A stretch of DNA of 64,000 nt. Origin: Sitta carolinensis. Lineage: Eukaryota > Chordata > Aves > Passeriformes > Sittidae. This document shows, piece after piece, positions 14,732 through 26,807 of the stretch (its first letter is position 1; each line of letters opens with the position of its first letter). The notes below the pieces were generated by a model. It had not been told where the DNA came from, ran no database searches, and saw nothing but the letters and a program-made list of their open reading frames with translations. The translations under genes and the position numbers were made by a program. The DNA lies in NCBI GenBank assembly GCA_032173965.1, contig CM063284.1:102362410-102426409 (forward strand), in the 5' to 3' direction.

Positions 14732-15073
14732 TGTCATGGTTTAGGAATGGCATTGTCCAATTTAGTGTTCCCACTGAAACCACTCCAAATCAGAGACACT
14801 GTTTCACTCCCAGCTCCCCTCTCTCTCCCCCTGTGGCCAGCAGGAGAGCAGAATTGGAGGTACAAAAGGTAAAGGTTGAGATAAGAACAATTCACCAGAA
14901 ACAGCAGTGAGATAAGAAAACAAAGAGTAACAACAATACTAATGACACAGGGTACAAGAAAGAGGAAACAGAGACATGCTGCAGAAAACACTGGTTGCTC
15001 CCTCACACGCTTCAGAAAGGGCTAATAAAACTTTTAAAAATAATTACTTACTGCTGGTTAGGGATTATTTACA
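14732..15073 (+). mobile_element. Endogenous retrovirus LTR, probably solo (3' boundary tentative)
   Basis: It begins TGTCATGGTTTAGG, a start shared by many passerine retroviral LTRs. It continues with a CT-rich stretch and a segment resembling the GAGATAAGAACAATT stretch I recall from a common avian LTR family. AATAAA lies at 15024-15029. A possible end is ACA at 15071-15073; the flanks ATTTG (14727-14731) and ATTTT (15074-15078) would be a one-mismatch duplication, so this end is only a guess. No retroviral gene is present. The orientation is antisense to PTPRM. Confidence 0.55.
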
Positions 15074-17944
15074 ATTTTTTTCTACAGTGAAATGGGAATG
15101 TAAGCCTTGGCTATAATGCAATACAATCAGATCCAAAAGAATCAGAAGATACAAGGAATTGGTATTAGAAATAATAACTTTAGATAAATTTAAAAAAATT
15201 ATGTCATGTATTTTAATTAAAAATAAAATCCCAATTCTGACCCTGCTGCTACCTGTGCATAAAAGCTAGATACTGCACATCTGTACACAAAACATAGAGC
15301 ACATAGCACAAAAATGTGTTTTTTAGTAATGGTGATTTAGTAGAACACCCTTCTTGCCTTATTTTGGACACTAAACACTATCTGAAAATTTCAGCATTGT
15401 AGACTTTGCAACATTCAACAAAATTCTGAGGACATCCCCATATCATTTAAGTCTATCTTACAAGAAGGTTACAGAAATCCACAGTTATTTTTGGTTACAG
15501 GATTCTACGATGCAAGCCTATGTAACTCTGCATATTTAAAGATGCAGAAGAGATCACAGGTATGGTCTAACAGATCAGACAGTTCAATCACGTTCCTGTT
15601 TTTCTGTTCAATTCTCTCCTCCACCTACAAGATGTAAACATGATCTTCTTCTGGTTCCAGGGGCAGATACAGTTGAGAAAACAGGACTGTTTCTAACCTC
15701 TTCCACTATTTTTGAATTACTGCAGGAGTTTTAAATGTGAAGAATGCATATTCTCTGGTATTATCCAGAAATCACTGTTAACAGTTTTGACACAACTGAT
15801 TTTTTGTAAATGTTATTACTTTAATTATTAGGGTCCTTTTGAAAATCTACTAACCTTATGCTTTCTGCTCTAAGTACTGGGTCAATGGCAGTGGGAGTGA
15901 GGAAATGAATTAGAAATTAAGTCTCTATACGGAGATACAGATGCCATCACTGAGTATCTGCTAGTGAAGCAAGAGAAATGAACTGAGAACAGACTGCCAG
16001 GCTCCTGAGTTCAAGTTAGATACACAAGAACAGCATACTTCAACTGGGTCCCAAACTACCAAATTCTCATGAAAAGCAGGATATGTTTTCATGCACATTT
16101 ATATGAAAAAGCTTGATGTTTGTGCAATTAGCTATCTTGCAGGAAGAATTTTGCCCCCTGTGTCATACACCAAGAACCAGGCAATAAAGCCTCTAGTCCT
16201 ATAGTGTATTATATTAATATTTTAATACAGTGTTAGGCTTTGGGATTGAGATTTCTATACAGACGATGCACCTGTGATACACTTCTGTTCTAGGGCACCT
16301 AACTAGATGATTAGTGCTGGGACACACAATAGCAGTTCCCACACTATTAAGATCTTAACATGATTAGCATTGTATAAGAATATTGGGTAATAATTGTCTC
16401 CTATTTCCCTACTTCACCTTTCACAAGCTGAAACGACTTGTGAAAAGGCACAAAAATATAATAACATTATGCATCTAACTGCTGTGCAGCACTGTTGTTG
16501 CATAAGTACTTAATTTCAATAATAATCATAACATATCATTTTGATATCAAGCTCAAACTGAGGAACAGCATCAAAAGCTGCCTTCACAACTTTGCATTTT
16601 AATTTGGTGTATATCCTATTCATAGCAGTATAATGAAATCTTTTATAGAAAGGAACTTATAAAAGCTACAATCTGTAACTATCTGCCCAAGAATCTGGGG
16701 CAAATTGAATTGGCCAAACTACCAAGCAACAGTGTCTGGACTAAATTCTAATGGTCCAAGCACTCAGTTTGTTTTTCTGATGCTTTAATTTTCATGAAAT
16801 GTAGTTGTTTGCTCCTGACAAATGATTAATGAGCTCCAAGGGCAGAATCTTTAAAAAAATTAAAATCTCAAATACAAAAGGCCAATGGTCAGCACAGTGG
16901 CACTCGCTGTCGCCTCAGCAACAGGCTTGCCTGTTCCATTTAACCATAATTACACAACAAAATACTAATGCACTCTTCCTTCTTCAGTCCATGGCATAGG
17001 GGTTTTGCCCATCAGAGAATGTGTCAGGAGCTAGCAGTTGTGCCATTGCCACCTGCCATGCTGAGAACATCACTCATTGCCAGTGCAACTAATGACACCA
17101 CTACGTTCTTCTTTTTCCCACCTGGAATCAACTGCCAAGTCAAAAGACCTGCTGCAGAGTTAATGAGCACTACGAAATTTACTCTAATCTTAAGAACAAA
17201 AGAACTTACAGAGGACTAACTATGTCCAGACAAAAAAAAAAAAATAAAATCTGTTGCCTGACTGAGGCGGAAGGTAAAAAATGCACCAGATGTCAGGAAT
17301 GCAAGAGTGGGAGGAAAGACTGGCAGAGGTACTTAGGCCCATTAAAAAGAATTCTCAATAGCAGTACTCAACTCTTTTTTCTGTAATATCTATTGACAGC
17401 CTAACTAGTAAACACAAGATAAAATAGAAATAATTCTCTGCCAAATATGCACAGCTGTAGGTCCACCTCTGATGATTCATCAGCAGCTCTAGGCATCTGC
17501 CAATTTTTTCTTTTTAAATTTTAATTTAGGATGGATCTAGAAGTGGCAGAGATTGCAGTCTGCTAGGGAAAAGGAGCCCACAGCACACAAGGAAAGCAGC
17601 ACACAAGACAATAGTAACTATTTCAGTGCATAGATGCTCACTTGGATGTTACAGCTTGCATTTACAATGACTAATCAGTAAATCTGAATATGATACTCAG
17701 TATAGAAGTAGTAAATTAGCAATGGCAGAGTACTTGAAATTATGTTTCTCAAAATATAGAACATTTTATAATCCATACCAACTTCCTAAGCTAAAAATAA
17801 AACTGTAATGAATCCTGCATTCATCTAAGATTTCCACCAATTTCAGTGAAATTGTGTGATGCGTAAACAGGTGGAGAATTTGGTCCAAAATATTTCCTCC
17901 TACTGACAGCCAATCTTGAATGCAATTTTCAGGGCTCCTACTTC

Positions 17945-17995
17945 CCTTCTTTTGCAGATGGGGAATAGAACACTGAGAGGTCAAAATCCCACAAT
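17945..17995 (+). mobile_element. Possible L2/MIR 3' relic
   Basis: CTTCTTTTGCAGATGGGGAA followed by TAGAACACTGAGAGGTCAAA resembles the ttttacagatgaggaaactgag..cagagaggttaa words of old L2/MIR elements. It is a weak, short match. Confidence 0.35.
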
Positions 17996-20823
17996 TTCTT
18001 TTGGAAGAGTTAACCAACCCAAGCTACAGAGTTACTGAATTTGTATCACACTAACAAAAAGATCCTGAAGTCACTAGGAGAGTACTTCAAATAATCCTGA
18101 GATGCCCTATTTCATCCACTATTAACAGTTTCTGTGATTGCAAAACTGGGGACAAAACCTGTTTGTAAAACCTAAAGAAACCATTTAAATTCAAGCATTT
18201 TCCTTTGTCTGGAAAAAGCAAAAAAACCCCCCAATAAACCATATAATCCTATTTCCTCTAAATAATGAAATAAGTGTTTCATTTAATGTTCCATTTGTTT
18301 CAATTTTGTTCTTGACTTAGCCTTGAGACATGAATCATATTAAAATATAAATTTATATATATTTACTTATTAAGGCAAAACCATGCTACATGGCTTACTG
18401 TATTATATATTCTTTTGTCATTTTGAAGAACTACATTTAAACGGTCCCAAACTGATTTTTTTTTTTTTTAAGGTGTATTTCATGGAAAATATGTCTTTTC
18501 ATCTGAGGAACAGAAACACATTTTGGAATACTGTATCTGTGGAAGAGCTGATTTTTTCTGACCTCCACATTAATACACAGCTTTAAACAACAGTTTGAAA
18601 AAATTACACTACACATTAAGTGTCAAGTAATGTAATATGAAATCTGAATTATCAAGCAAAGGATCAGTTTCCATATATTGTGAAGTATTAGAGAATTTCG
18701 GTTATGTGGTTTAAATTTTAGTTGCCTTAGTTCATTTGAAAAGTGGTTCTGCTTGATTTCTTGAAGACAAAGTTTTCAAGATAGAAAACATTTAATAATT
18801 TTTCCATAAATTCAATAAATAAATGTTTGTTCCTTTTTCAAAACATAAACTAGAAAAATATGTATTTAAAAAGTTTGAAGCACAACTAGAGGGAACATGA
18901 TAAACTTCATATTGTATTTAAATAAAAATATTACTGAAATATGTTCCTTTCAAGAGCATGCTACCACCATCTGTACTTAAAAATTAGTACTAAAATTTGT
19001 CTTAGGCAAGTAACACCTCAACTTCTCCAACTATGTGAAAATACTTCATAGGTTCCCATGACTTTTAAATCTGAGGTTTAAAGAAAACAGATAACTGCTG
19101 GATAGCTGATTTTTGCTGCTGGCCAACTGGATTATACAAGATTAAATGCATCTCATTTTGCAACTAAGTAAGACCCCTAGTATTTTGCTAATCTACTATG
19201 TACTCCTTGTACCTGGAAAGCAAGTAGAAGTGAATAGCCTCAGAAAGAGATTTGCTAAATTCACAGAATAACCCTTCTCTTTCATCACCTGCTGACAACA
19301 GGGAATGAAGCGAGGCTTTGGGTAAATAAAGAAGCATATAATGGACTAAGGACTAATACTAAGGACTGTATCAAAATAAAAAATTCGTTACTTACTGAAA
19401 GTTCTGCTTCATCCTGCCCTCATTTTTTAGTGCTCTCTCCTTTGAAATTCACTCCAGAAATGGTAACTTACAATGTTTATGCATGATCAATTATTCATAA
19501 AAAAGGTAGTAATATGTACACAGCAACAAATGGAAATGCTTGTACATATCCAACTAATGCTATAATTTCAACAGTACAAATGAGAAAGAAACTACTAAAT
19601 AAATTCTAAAAATAGTTATTTAGGCATGAAAATTTCTCATTGACATGGTAGTGATATTTTTACCTACTACTTCTCAATTAAGAAAATTATTTACATAATG
19701 TTATTCAAAGGACTCTAATGCACAGTATGAGACATAAGAAACTCTTATAAAGCTAAATATTTCATTACATTATTGACCGTGTTGTTTTTATCTTGGTGAA
19801 ACTTTTACAAAGTATGTTTTTATAAAGGAACTTTCAGTATTACAGCATTCACTACTTAGGCATGGAACAACATGGCAGAAAGTGTGTCTCTGATGACAAA
19901 GAAGTTACTTACAGGTAATAAGTGTAGGAGTGATAGCTTCTTCTGCCATGATGGTGGAAGGATTAGGCAGTGGTGGAAAAGATGAAATGGAAGGAAAGAA
20001 AAGTCAAATATTAATGTATGAAAAAACAAGATGAAACTGAGACCTGAACTGGTGACACAAATGAAAGGTAGCAAGAATGTACATCTGGGCATATCATGCA
20101 ATGTTTCTGGAATAAACAGGTGACAATATCCAATCTCCATAACACTTTAAGCAATACAATATATAATGCATCTCCAACTGTTAAATCACCTTAAGGTACA
20201 CCTACTAAGTAATGTTAGATATTTAATGTCGGTTTATATCTGCATATACTACACACACAAATATTCCCAATTGACGTGCTAAACCACTTGCATTAGGAAT
20301 AAGGATACAGAAATTCTAGCATGGTTTTAGAAGCTTAGCATTACATAATTTCAGAACATGTTTGAAGTACCTCCTCTTCCTATCACAGCAGTATAGAATC
20401 TTAGCCTATCCCTTTTCTGACTCAAAGCAGACAGTTCTGCCTTTGAAAGGACTTGCTTCCAGAGCGAGGAAATCAATGGCCATGGCTCTTTTAATATTAC
20501 ATCTTTTAAATAACCTTTTAAATTCAGAAGGAAAAGCTACTTACTCTCATGCAAATAAAAAGGCTCTCCTTGTAGGCTAAAACTGTATTGGTGGTATTTC
20601 CCCATGTGGCAGAGATAGAAATAAGAACTGATCCTGTATCTATGTTATTCCTGCCCACGTGAATGCCACAAAGAACAACTTGGGAGACCTAGCACCACCA
20701 CCCTGACAAATATGGGCTCAGTCAGCTTTGCATAACCTCTTGCACAGACAGATACTCCACCTAGACATGCTCTGTGTGAGCACAAAGTATAGAAGCCCTC
20801 CAGCTATGCTCTTCTGCTTTACA

Positions 20824-20853
20824 TCCCTCCCTCCCTCCCTCCCTCCCTCCCTC
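20824..20853 (+). repeat. (TCCC)n microsatellite
   Basis: About 7.5 uninterrupted TCCC units, 30 nt in all, form a pure tetranucleotide tract. Confidence 0.95.
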
Positions 20854-23800
20854 AGTTATGAGCCCACTACAAGCAGGACTGCAACACTCCAGAAAGGGCA
20901 CATTTCAACCCAAATGAACTCCATATATTGACTGCAATTAAAAGAAGGCTGAAGATCTTAAAACATCTTTGAGCATTACGTCAACTAGCATTCATATGTT
21001 GGTAAGATAAAAGACTGAAAGGAACCATGTAGGCATTTGTAATTTTTACAGCACATGCATACAGCCCTTTGACTACAGAGGAAACATGTAAACAGGCCTT
21101 GCAAAGGACTATAACTAATGTTAACTTGCCTCTGGCTACATGCTTCAGGCATCCCTTTGAAAACTAGGCTTTCATCAAATTTTCTCTCTCATCTTCTTTG
21201 CGTGAAGATGCTGTTAGAAATATTTCCCAAGTTTTATTCCCATTTTTCTGATGCAAACAGTATTGTTCAAACACAAGAGGCTACATACTGCATATTTAAT
21301 CCCATGGCACATCTAGAAAATGTATACCTGCTAAAGTTGTGTTTTAAAAGATACCTAAGAATAGAGTAAGGGGCAAGCTGCAAAACCCTTGTAAGCCTCT
21401 TTGCATTCCATAGGGAGCATGGAACTAGGTGCTATCAAAGCACTTACCTGCACTATAAGCCAGCAGTTGTTTTCTAGTTCAGTCATAATTATATTTCCCC
21501 CTACCTTTCTTTTCAGAATTACTCATTCTCTCACTTTGATTTAGAATCTCATGACACTGCCAACCCTGTTTCTTGCCATATGTTGCCACAAGAGAAATTT
21601 AATGTAATTAGTACAAATGGTCTCATACTTCTAAAAGATGTATAATAATTTGAGAAACAACAATAAATACAATTAATCAGTGAAGCACTGCTGGTACTTA
21701 TATACAGAATTCTGCCAAATATGTCATAGAGATAAATTATTCCTTATGAAAAAAATGCTGAAAATCCAGGAACTATATTGTGTGTAAATGTTCCATTAAG
21801 AATTTGTGTAACATGAGAAAAATTGGAAGTCTCAAGCTCCAGCTATTTTTATACTGCTACAGTTGTGAGGTTTTCCATATAAAAGCCCTTGAAAAAGAGC
21901 ACCAAGGTTTTGACTGTCAAGAATTCCATACAGTGAAAGAAACAGGTAAAACGTTAAAATCCTTCAGAAACAGGAAGTTTTATATTTGCCAGTTATATAC
22001 AAGCATTCAGGCTAGATGCTAAAGCGCCATTCATAGCTGAACGGATTTAGCTTTTTTAAGAAATATGGAAAAACTCCATTTTTCCTCCAACACAATGAGT
22101 ACAAACTAAAGTTTCTGTCTATGTAGGAAAAACCTTTTTCTGTTAAAAAAAATTCTGATGCAAAGATTTTGGCCAACTTAGGCCAAATTTTCTTTTGTGC
22201 ATAGCTCTTCAGCCACTTCCTGGTAGTGAGGTTATTTTATGTCAATAAACTGTTTCTGCATATAATGACAATATTAAGTACTTTTAACTCCTTCAGGATT
22301 GAAGACATAAATTAATTTAATTATTAAAACCCGTAGAATAAGGCCCACTATAAGATTTACCAAAACCAGCACAGGAGGCTGGCTGCAGAAGGATTGACCC
22401 ATCAGAATGGAAACTTTTTGAACTTTGCCATTACCTCAGTGTTTTCTTTCATCATCTCGCATTTGTAGTTGCCTACAGGGAAAAACAAGGTTCAGGGAGA
22501 GGAGGCTGGAATTTTCCTTCAGCCTTATTATCTTCAATTTCTATCCTAAGTGTTTGAAATTGTTGGCAAAGATGTATGTGTAACTGAACAGCCTGATTTG
22601 CTATCAGGGAATGGGAACAATGCATTCCCAACACAGCTCCACTGAGTGCAAAACCCTTCCTTATCCACTGCCAAGAACCAAGGTTAAACTTAAACAGACT
22701 TAAACAGATGCCACAATTACATACTAGAAACTCATGGAAGGCTCAGGCAGAGAGACAGCTGAAAACAGAAACTAAAACCAGGCAAAACAAAACAGCTTTT
22801 TTATGATCAGAAAAACTCCATTCTACAACTGAATCAGAAGCCAATGGTATAAAATTTTATTTTATTTCATGAATAATGCTTCCTTCCTGCACTCCCACTG
22901 CAGCAACAAAATGACAGCCCCATTTGAAACAGCTGCCCCAAAGAGATATAAAGGGTTTTTCACTGCTCCACTTTAAGTTGACCAAAAGATGAAGTTACTT
23001 GCTGCATTCTTTATTTTTAGTGTTTTTATATAATCCTATACACGTACATCAAAGACTGGGCCTTGCCCAAGATTTAACATTCAGGATCAGATTCAAAATC
23101 TACTTCATTGTGGATCAATTTTGTGGAAACATATGTACTGTTTTCATCTAACTTTGTGTTAATTCATGTGTGAGAGATACAGAACACATCTGAGGAGAGG
23201 AAAGCCTATTGGCACTATTCTAACTTCACAGAGAAGAATCATCTCATTGATATGACCATACTGGTGTTAGGAATAGCTTGCAGGTTCCTAGACGACATTA
23301 TACAACACCTCTATGCAGGAATGCTAATGGATAAAGCAACGATAGAACAGAATTGATAAAGAGCTATGAAAAAACCAAGTGGAGAGACAAAGAGGAAAGC
23401 ACTAACAGTCTTCCCCTGCCCCATTTGCCAAGTTAACAAATTTGGTTTACTTCAGTCAAAAGCTGAGTGTCCACAAAGAAAATGCTTCGGCACCCATGAT
23501 GCTTCTACCCCCCTAGTGACTCCAAACCATTCTCTGAATTGCTAGGCCACCTAATCTCTCTGGTTTATGATATAGCTACTTCAGAAGATCCTTATATAGT
23601 GAAATTAATAATGCTGCTTAATGACTATTAATATTTGCAGGACTTTACATACTGCTTTGATAATGGGCATATCCAAAGCCCATTTGTGCTGCACTGGAAA
23701 CCTCCTTGAATGCTGGTCTTCTCTACTTGGCTACTGAATTAAAAGTTCAAGAGACTGATCTGTGAAATCTGTGGTACCTGGCACCGACCAAGCAAAGAAT

Positions 23801-26674
23801 GGTTGTTGAGTGAAATGAGGTGGCTATTTAAGGAATAGGCTGGATAAAGTCATGGTTATCACACGAGTGAAACTGCTTTCCAAATCTCTTGATAATGGAA
23901 ATAAATGGTTTGATATTAAGTTAATTAAGCATTGTGAAGCCCCAGAGAGAGTCAGTTTCATCTACTGGTGCGATCCGGAGATCAAGTCCACAAGACTCCT
24001 TTCTGTGGAAGAATGAATAACACACAGTATTTGCTTTGGGATATGCCTTGGGATAGCAGAATGTGAATGGGATTTTTCTGTAGCCAACACCAAAAAAGAC
24101 AAGCTTCAAAGCACGTAGACTCAGCGCAGGGAAACCCACCATTGTAACCCAGACAGTCTGCACATAATAGTGCAGAGAACAAAGTGATTCTCAGGGGAAA
24201 GTTGCTGCTGAATTACAAGGTGCTATTTTATTTTTCACTCAGATCTTTACACCAATAAAGCTCCTGATAAAGTAAATGAAATAAAACGATCAAGTGCAGA
24301 AGTCAAATGGCACACTAGCTTGATAAGATTGTTTCCCGATCTAAATGCACCTGAAGAGTCACAGAACTGCAAAACCACTAAGGTCACACTAAGCTTGTGG
24401 CAGGATTTGTACGTTTTCTTCAAATTCATAATGTATACACTGTAACTGAAGGTGAAACCATAGGGGCCCTCAGCAGCCTAGTGAATTAATGCACCAATAA
24501 CCTATTGAATAATTGGTTCATCTTTTTCTTAAGTCATGAGTGTAATTGTATTCAAGATCTTCTGTGCTACAGCAGATGCTTTAGAGACTTGGGACACAAT
24601 ATACCCACCTCCCGAAACTCTCATTAAGGACTAGTCACATCCTGTTACATAAATGAACTATTCTCACTTTTTAATATTTGCGTCAGCTCATTTCAGTTTG
24701 TTTTGTTCAAGGCTGCGGCATCATTCTGGGACATGTTTAAGTTATTGGTATCATTCTTTCTGCACTACACAATGAAATTGTGTGTATTTGGCAACAGAGT
24801 TCCTGGACTTGTATTTTGAATAGTTCCATCTCTGTCATAAGCAGATTTATTCCAAAAACCAAGGAAGCTCACATAATGCACTTTTTTCTGTAACAACAGA
24901 ATTACTATGAATAATAACTACTCCACTGTGGTAGACAGAAGGAATCAAGTATCCTTCTGCATTAATGCAAACACTTAGGAACTGAGCCCTCCTGCCTCTA
25001 ACAATTAGATTATCAAAGAGTTTTTCTCTAGAGAATTAAGCAGGAGCTGGCATAGCATCCATTTAGCCAGAGACCTGGACACTTTATTCACTTTGAAACT
25101 ATTTGGATCATTTCGCAATGCTCTCCCTTCAAGATTAAGAACAACTTGTCTCCCTTGGGTGAATTCATTCTATCTTTGGCAGAAACACTTAAGGAGAGGC
25201 TCAGAACTGAACAGAGGGAATGATGAATGCTGGTCAGGAATTGTGTGAAGAAGGATTGGCCAGAAAATCCAAGAAGCCTTCGCCCCTGCATGCCAAGTGC
25301 TATGTCTGGCCCTAGGGAGGAGTTTGGGAGTTCAACTGTTAAAATTGAAGGTACGAATGATGCAAGAAATCGGAAGTGGGAAAAAAAAAGTACTGCAAAG
25401 TCAGAACAGATTTCAATCCTGCTACACTGTACTTTATTGAGCAGACTTGGTTACTGGGTCAATTCCATTGCCCAGTCAGACTCACCCTGGGGCTTAAGTC
25501 TCAGCCTCTTCTGTATGGCAGCTTTTGAATGCTTTACATTCGTCTTGTCATGACCTAGCCCCCAGCCCTGGCCACAGCTCACCTTTCTCTCCATAGAGCC
25601 CTTCTAACTCATGGCCCTGCTTCTGTCTTCAAGGAGAGCGAGAAGCAGATACTTCTGTTGCCTGCCCTGAGGCACTGTGAGACAGCTGCCTCCTTTGCTG
25701 TGTACCTCCACTGTTCAAATTCTGGAAGAAATTCAGGCAGCTCAGGGGTTGGACTATCTCAGACCTGCCAAACTAGTTAACATACAATTAAATCATGCAG
25801 GGTTGGGATGAGTCAAATCAGGCCAGGATTGCTCTCAAAGGAAAAAAGGGGATAATTCAAGGGGAATAGCAAGGAGGTGAGGGGTTTTGGGACACAGTAA
25901 GGAAACTGTGGAAGAAGAGGAAGGAGAATTTGTCACTCAGTCCCTTTACACAGCACTCGCACATTCCCAAGCCCACCTCTAACAGCTGCAAATCTCACAT
26001 TGCTCATATAGAACCTAAAACCTTAATTCTATTTGCTAATTAATTTCTCCCAATCTAGACTAAGCTTCTAAGATCATAGGGGTTTTTTTCCTTATCTGTG
26101 CCACCTCCCTAGCTATAATTATCCGGTTACTGTTCTACCTCTTACAGTGTTGAGAAAGGCAAACAGTTTTAAAAGCCTTACACTTCTAGAAATGTAGCAG
26201 TTTTCAAATAATATTCAAAGCAAAACAATCTCAATGCATGAGTGTGTTGAACAAGCATTTGGAAATGTTCAGCACCATTGTAGCATTTTCCCTTGTTTTC
26301 AGGGAATGAAGTTTATGCAGAACAATACAGACCTCATTCTTAGGACAAATTACTTTAGCTCTAGCTCCCGCTTGACTATGGATTTCTTTTACATGCAAGA
26401 ATGAAACTACATCTAGCTTCCAGCTGATCTGTCAAATAGGGTGGAGACTCACACAGGACAAGATACTCTCCTATTATTAGAGTCCATCATGCAGTACTGA
26501 TGTAAGAAGTGCTAGAATCATTAACCTTGAGTAGTTACATATAAAACAAAGACACAAACATTAATTCTCTGTGGGTATGAAGGTGGCTGGACATTTTTAC
26601 CAATATCAAACTGAATACTGCCATAGGAGACGCAATATGAATACAGACATAGAAAACATCCACTAATTGCTCAC

Positions 26675-26807
26675 CTTTTCTTCATTACCAGCACGACCCC
26701 CAAAAATATAATGACGAACAGCAAGATGCCTGCAATGACTCCAGCAATTTTAACAGTATGGTCTGTCTGCTTCTCAGGCTCTGGGTCTGGTTTTCGAGTG
26801 GCAGCCC
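26675..26807 (-). CDS. PTPRM: PTPRM exon: juxtamembrane stalk and transmembrane helix
   Basis: The acceptor follows a long pyrimidine tract ending in CCATAG (AG at 26809-26808). The donor is AAG AAA AG|GTGAGC, with GT at 26674-26673. The exon holds two bases, 43 codons and two bases. The stalk [18 protein letters not shown] is acidic and proline-rich. It is followed by a hydrophobic stretch of about 22 residues (from [11 protein letters not shown] to GVVLVM, roughly residues 20-41), which is the single-pass transmembrane helix. KKR is the start of the cytoplasmic stop-transfer sequence. This matches PTPRM closely; PTPRK and PTPRT differ in stalk and helix. The next coding exon, expected to begin with the basic KLAKKRK-type juxtamembrane sequence, was not seen down to position 1, so this intron is longer than 26.6 kb. 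Confidence 0.97.

Larger units (their letters stand above)
1..26674 (-). other. PTPRM: PTPRM intron after the transmembrane exon (partial, runs off the left edge)
   Basis: This is at least 26.6 kb of intron with the donor GTGAGC at its right end. Apart from the repeats listed separately, I see no supported gene. Open frames here are 60-132 codons, show no family motif and overlap each other on both strands, as expected by chance in AT-rich DNA. The cytoplasmic juxtamembrane and phosphatase exons of PTPRM are not present, so they should lie beyond position 1. A block at about 10240-10720 dense in homeodomain-, octamer- and forkhead-like words is described separately. Confidence 0.85.

Noticed and set aside
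25227..25760. GC-richer patch with a 108-codon plus-strand frame
   Set aside because: No protein family, no LTR or CR1 words and no splice context were recognised; I see only ordinary intron with higher GC.
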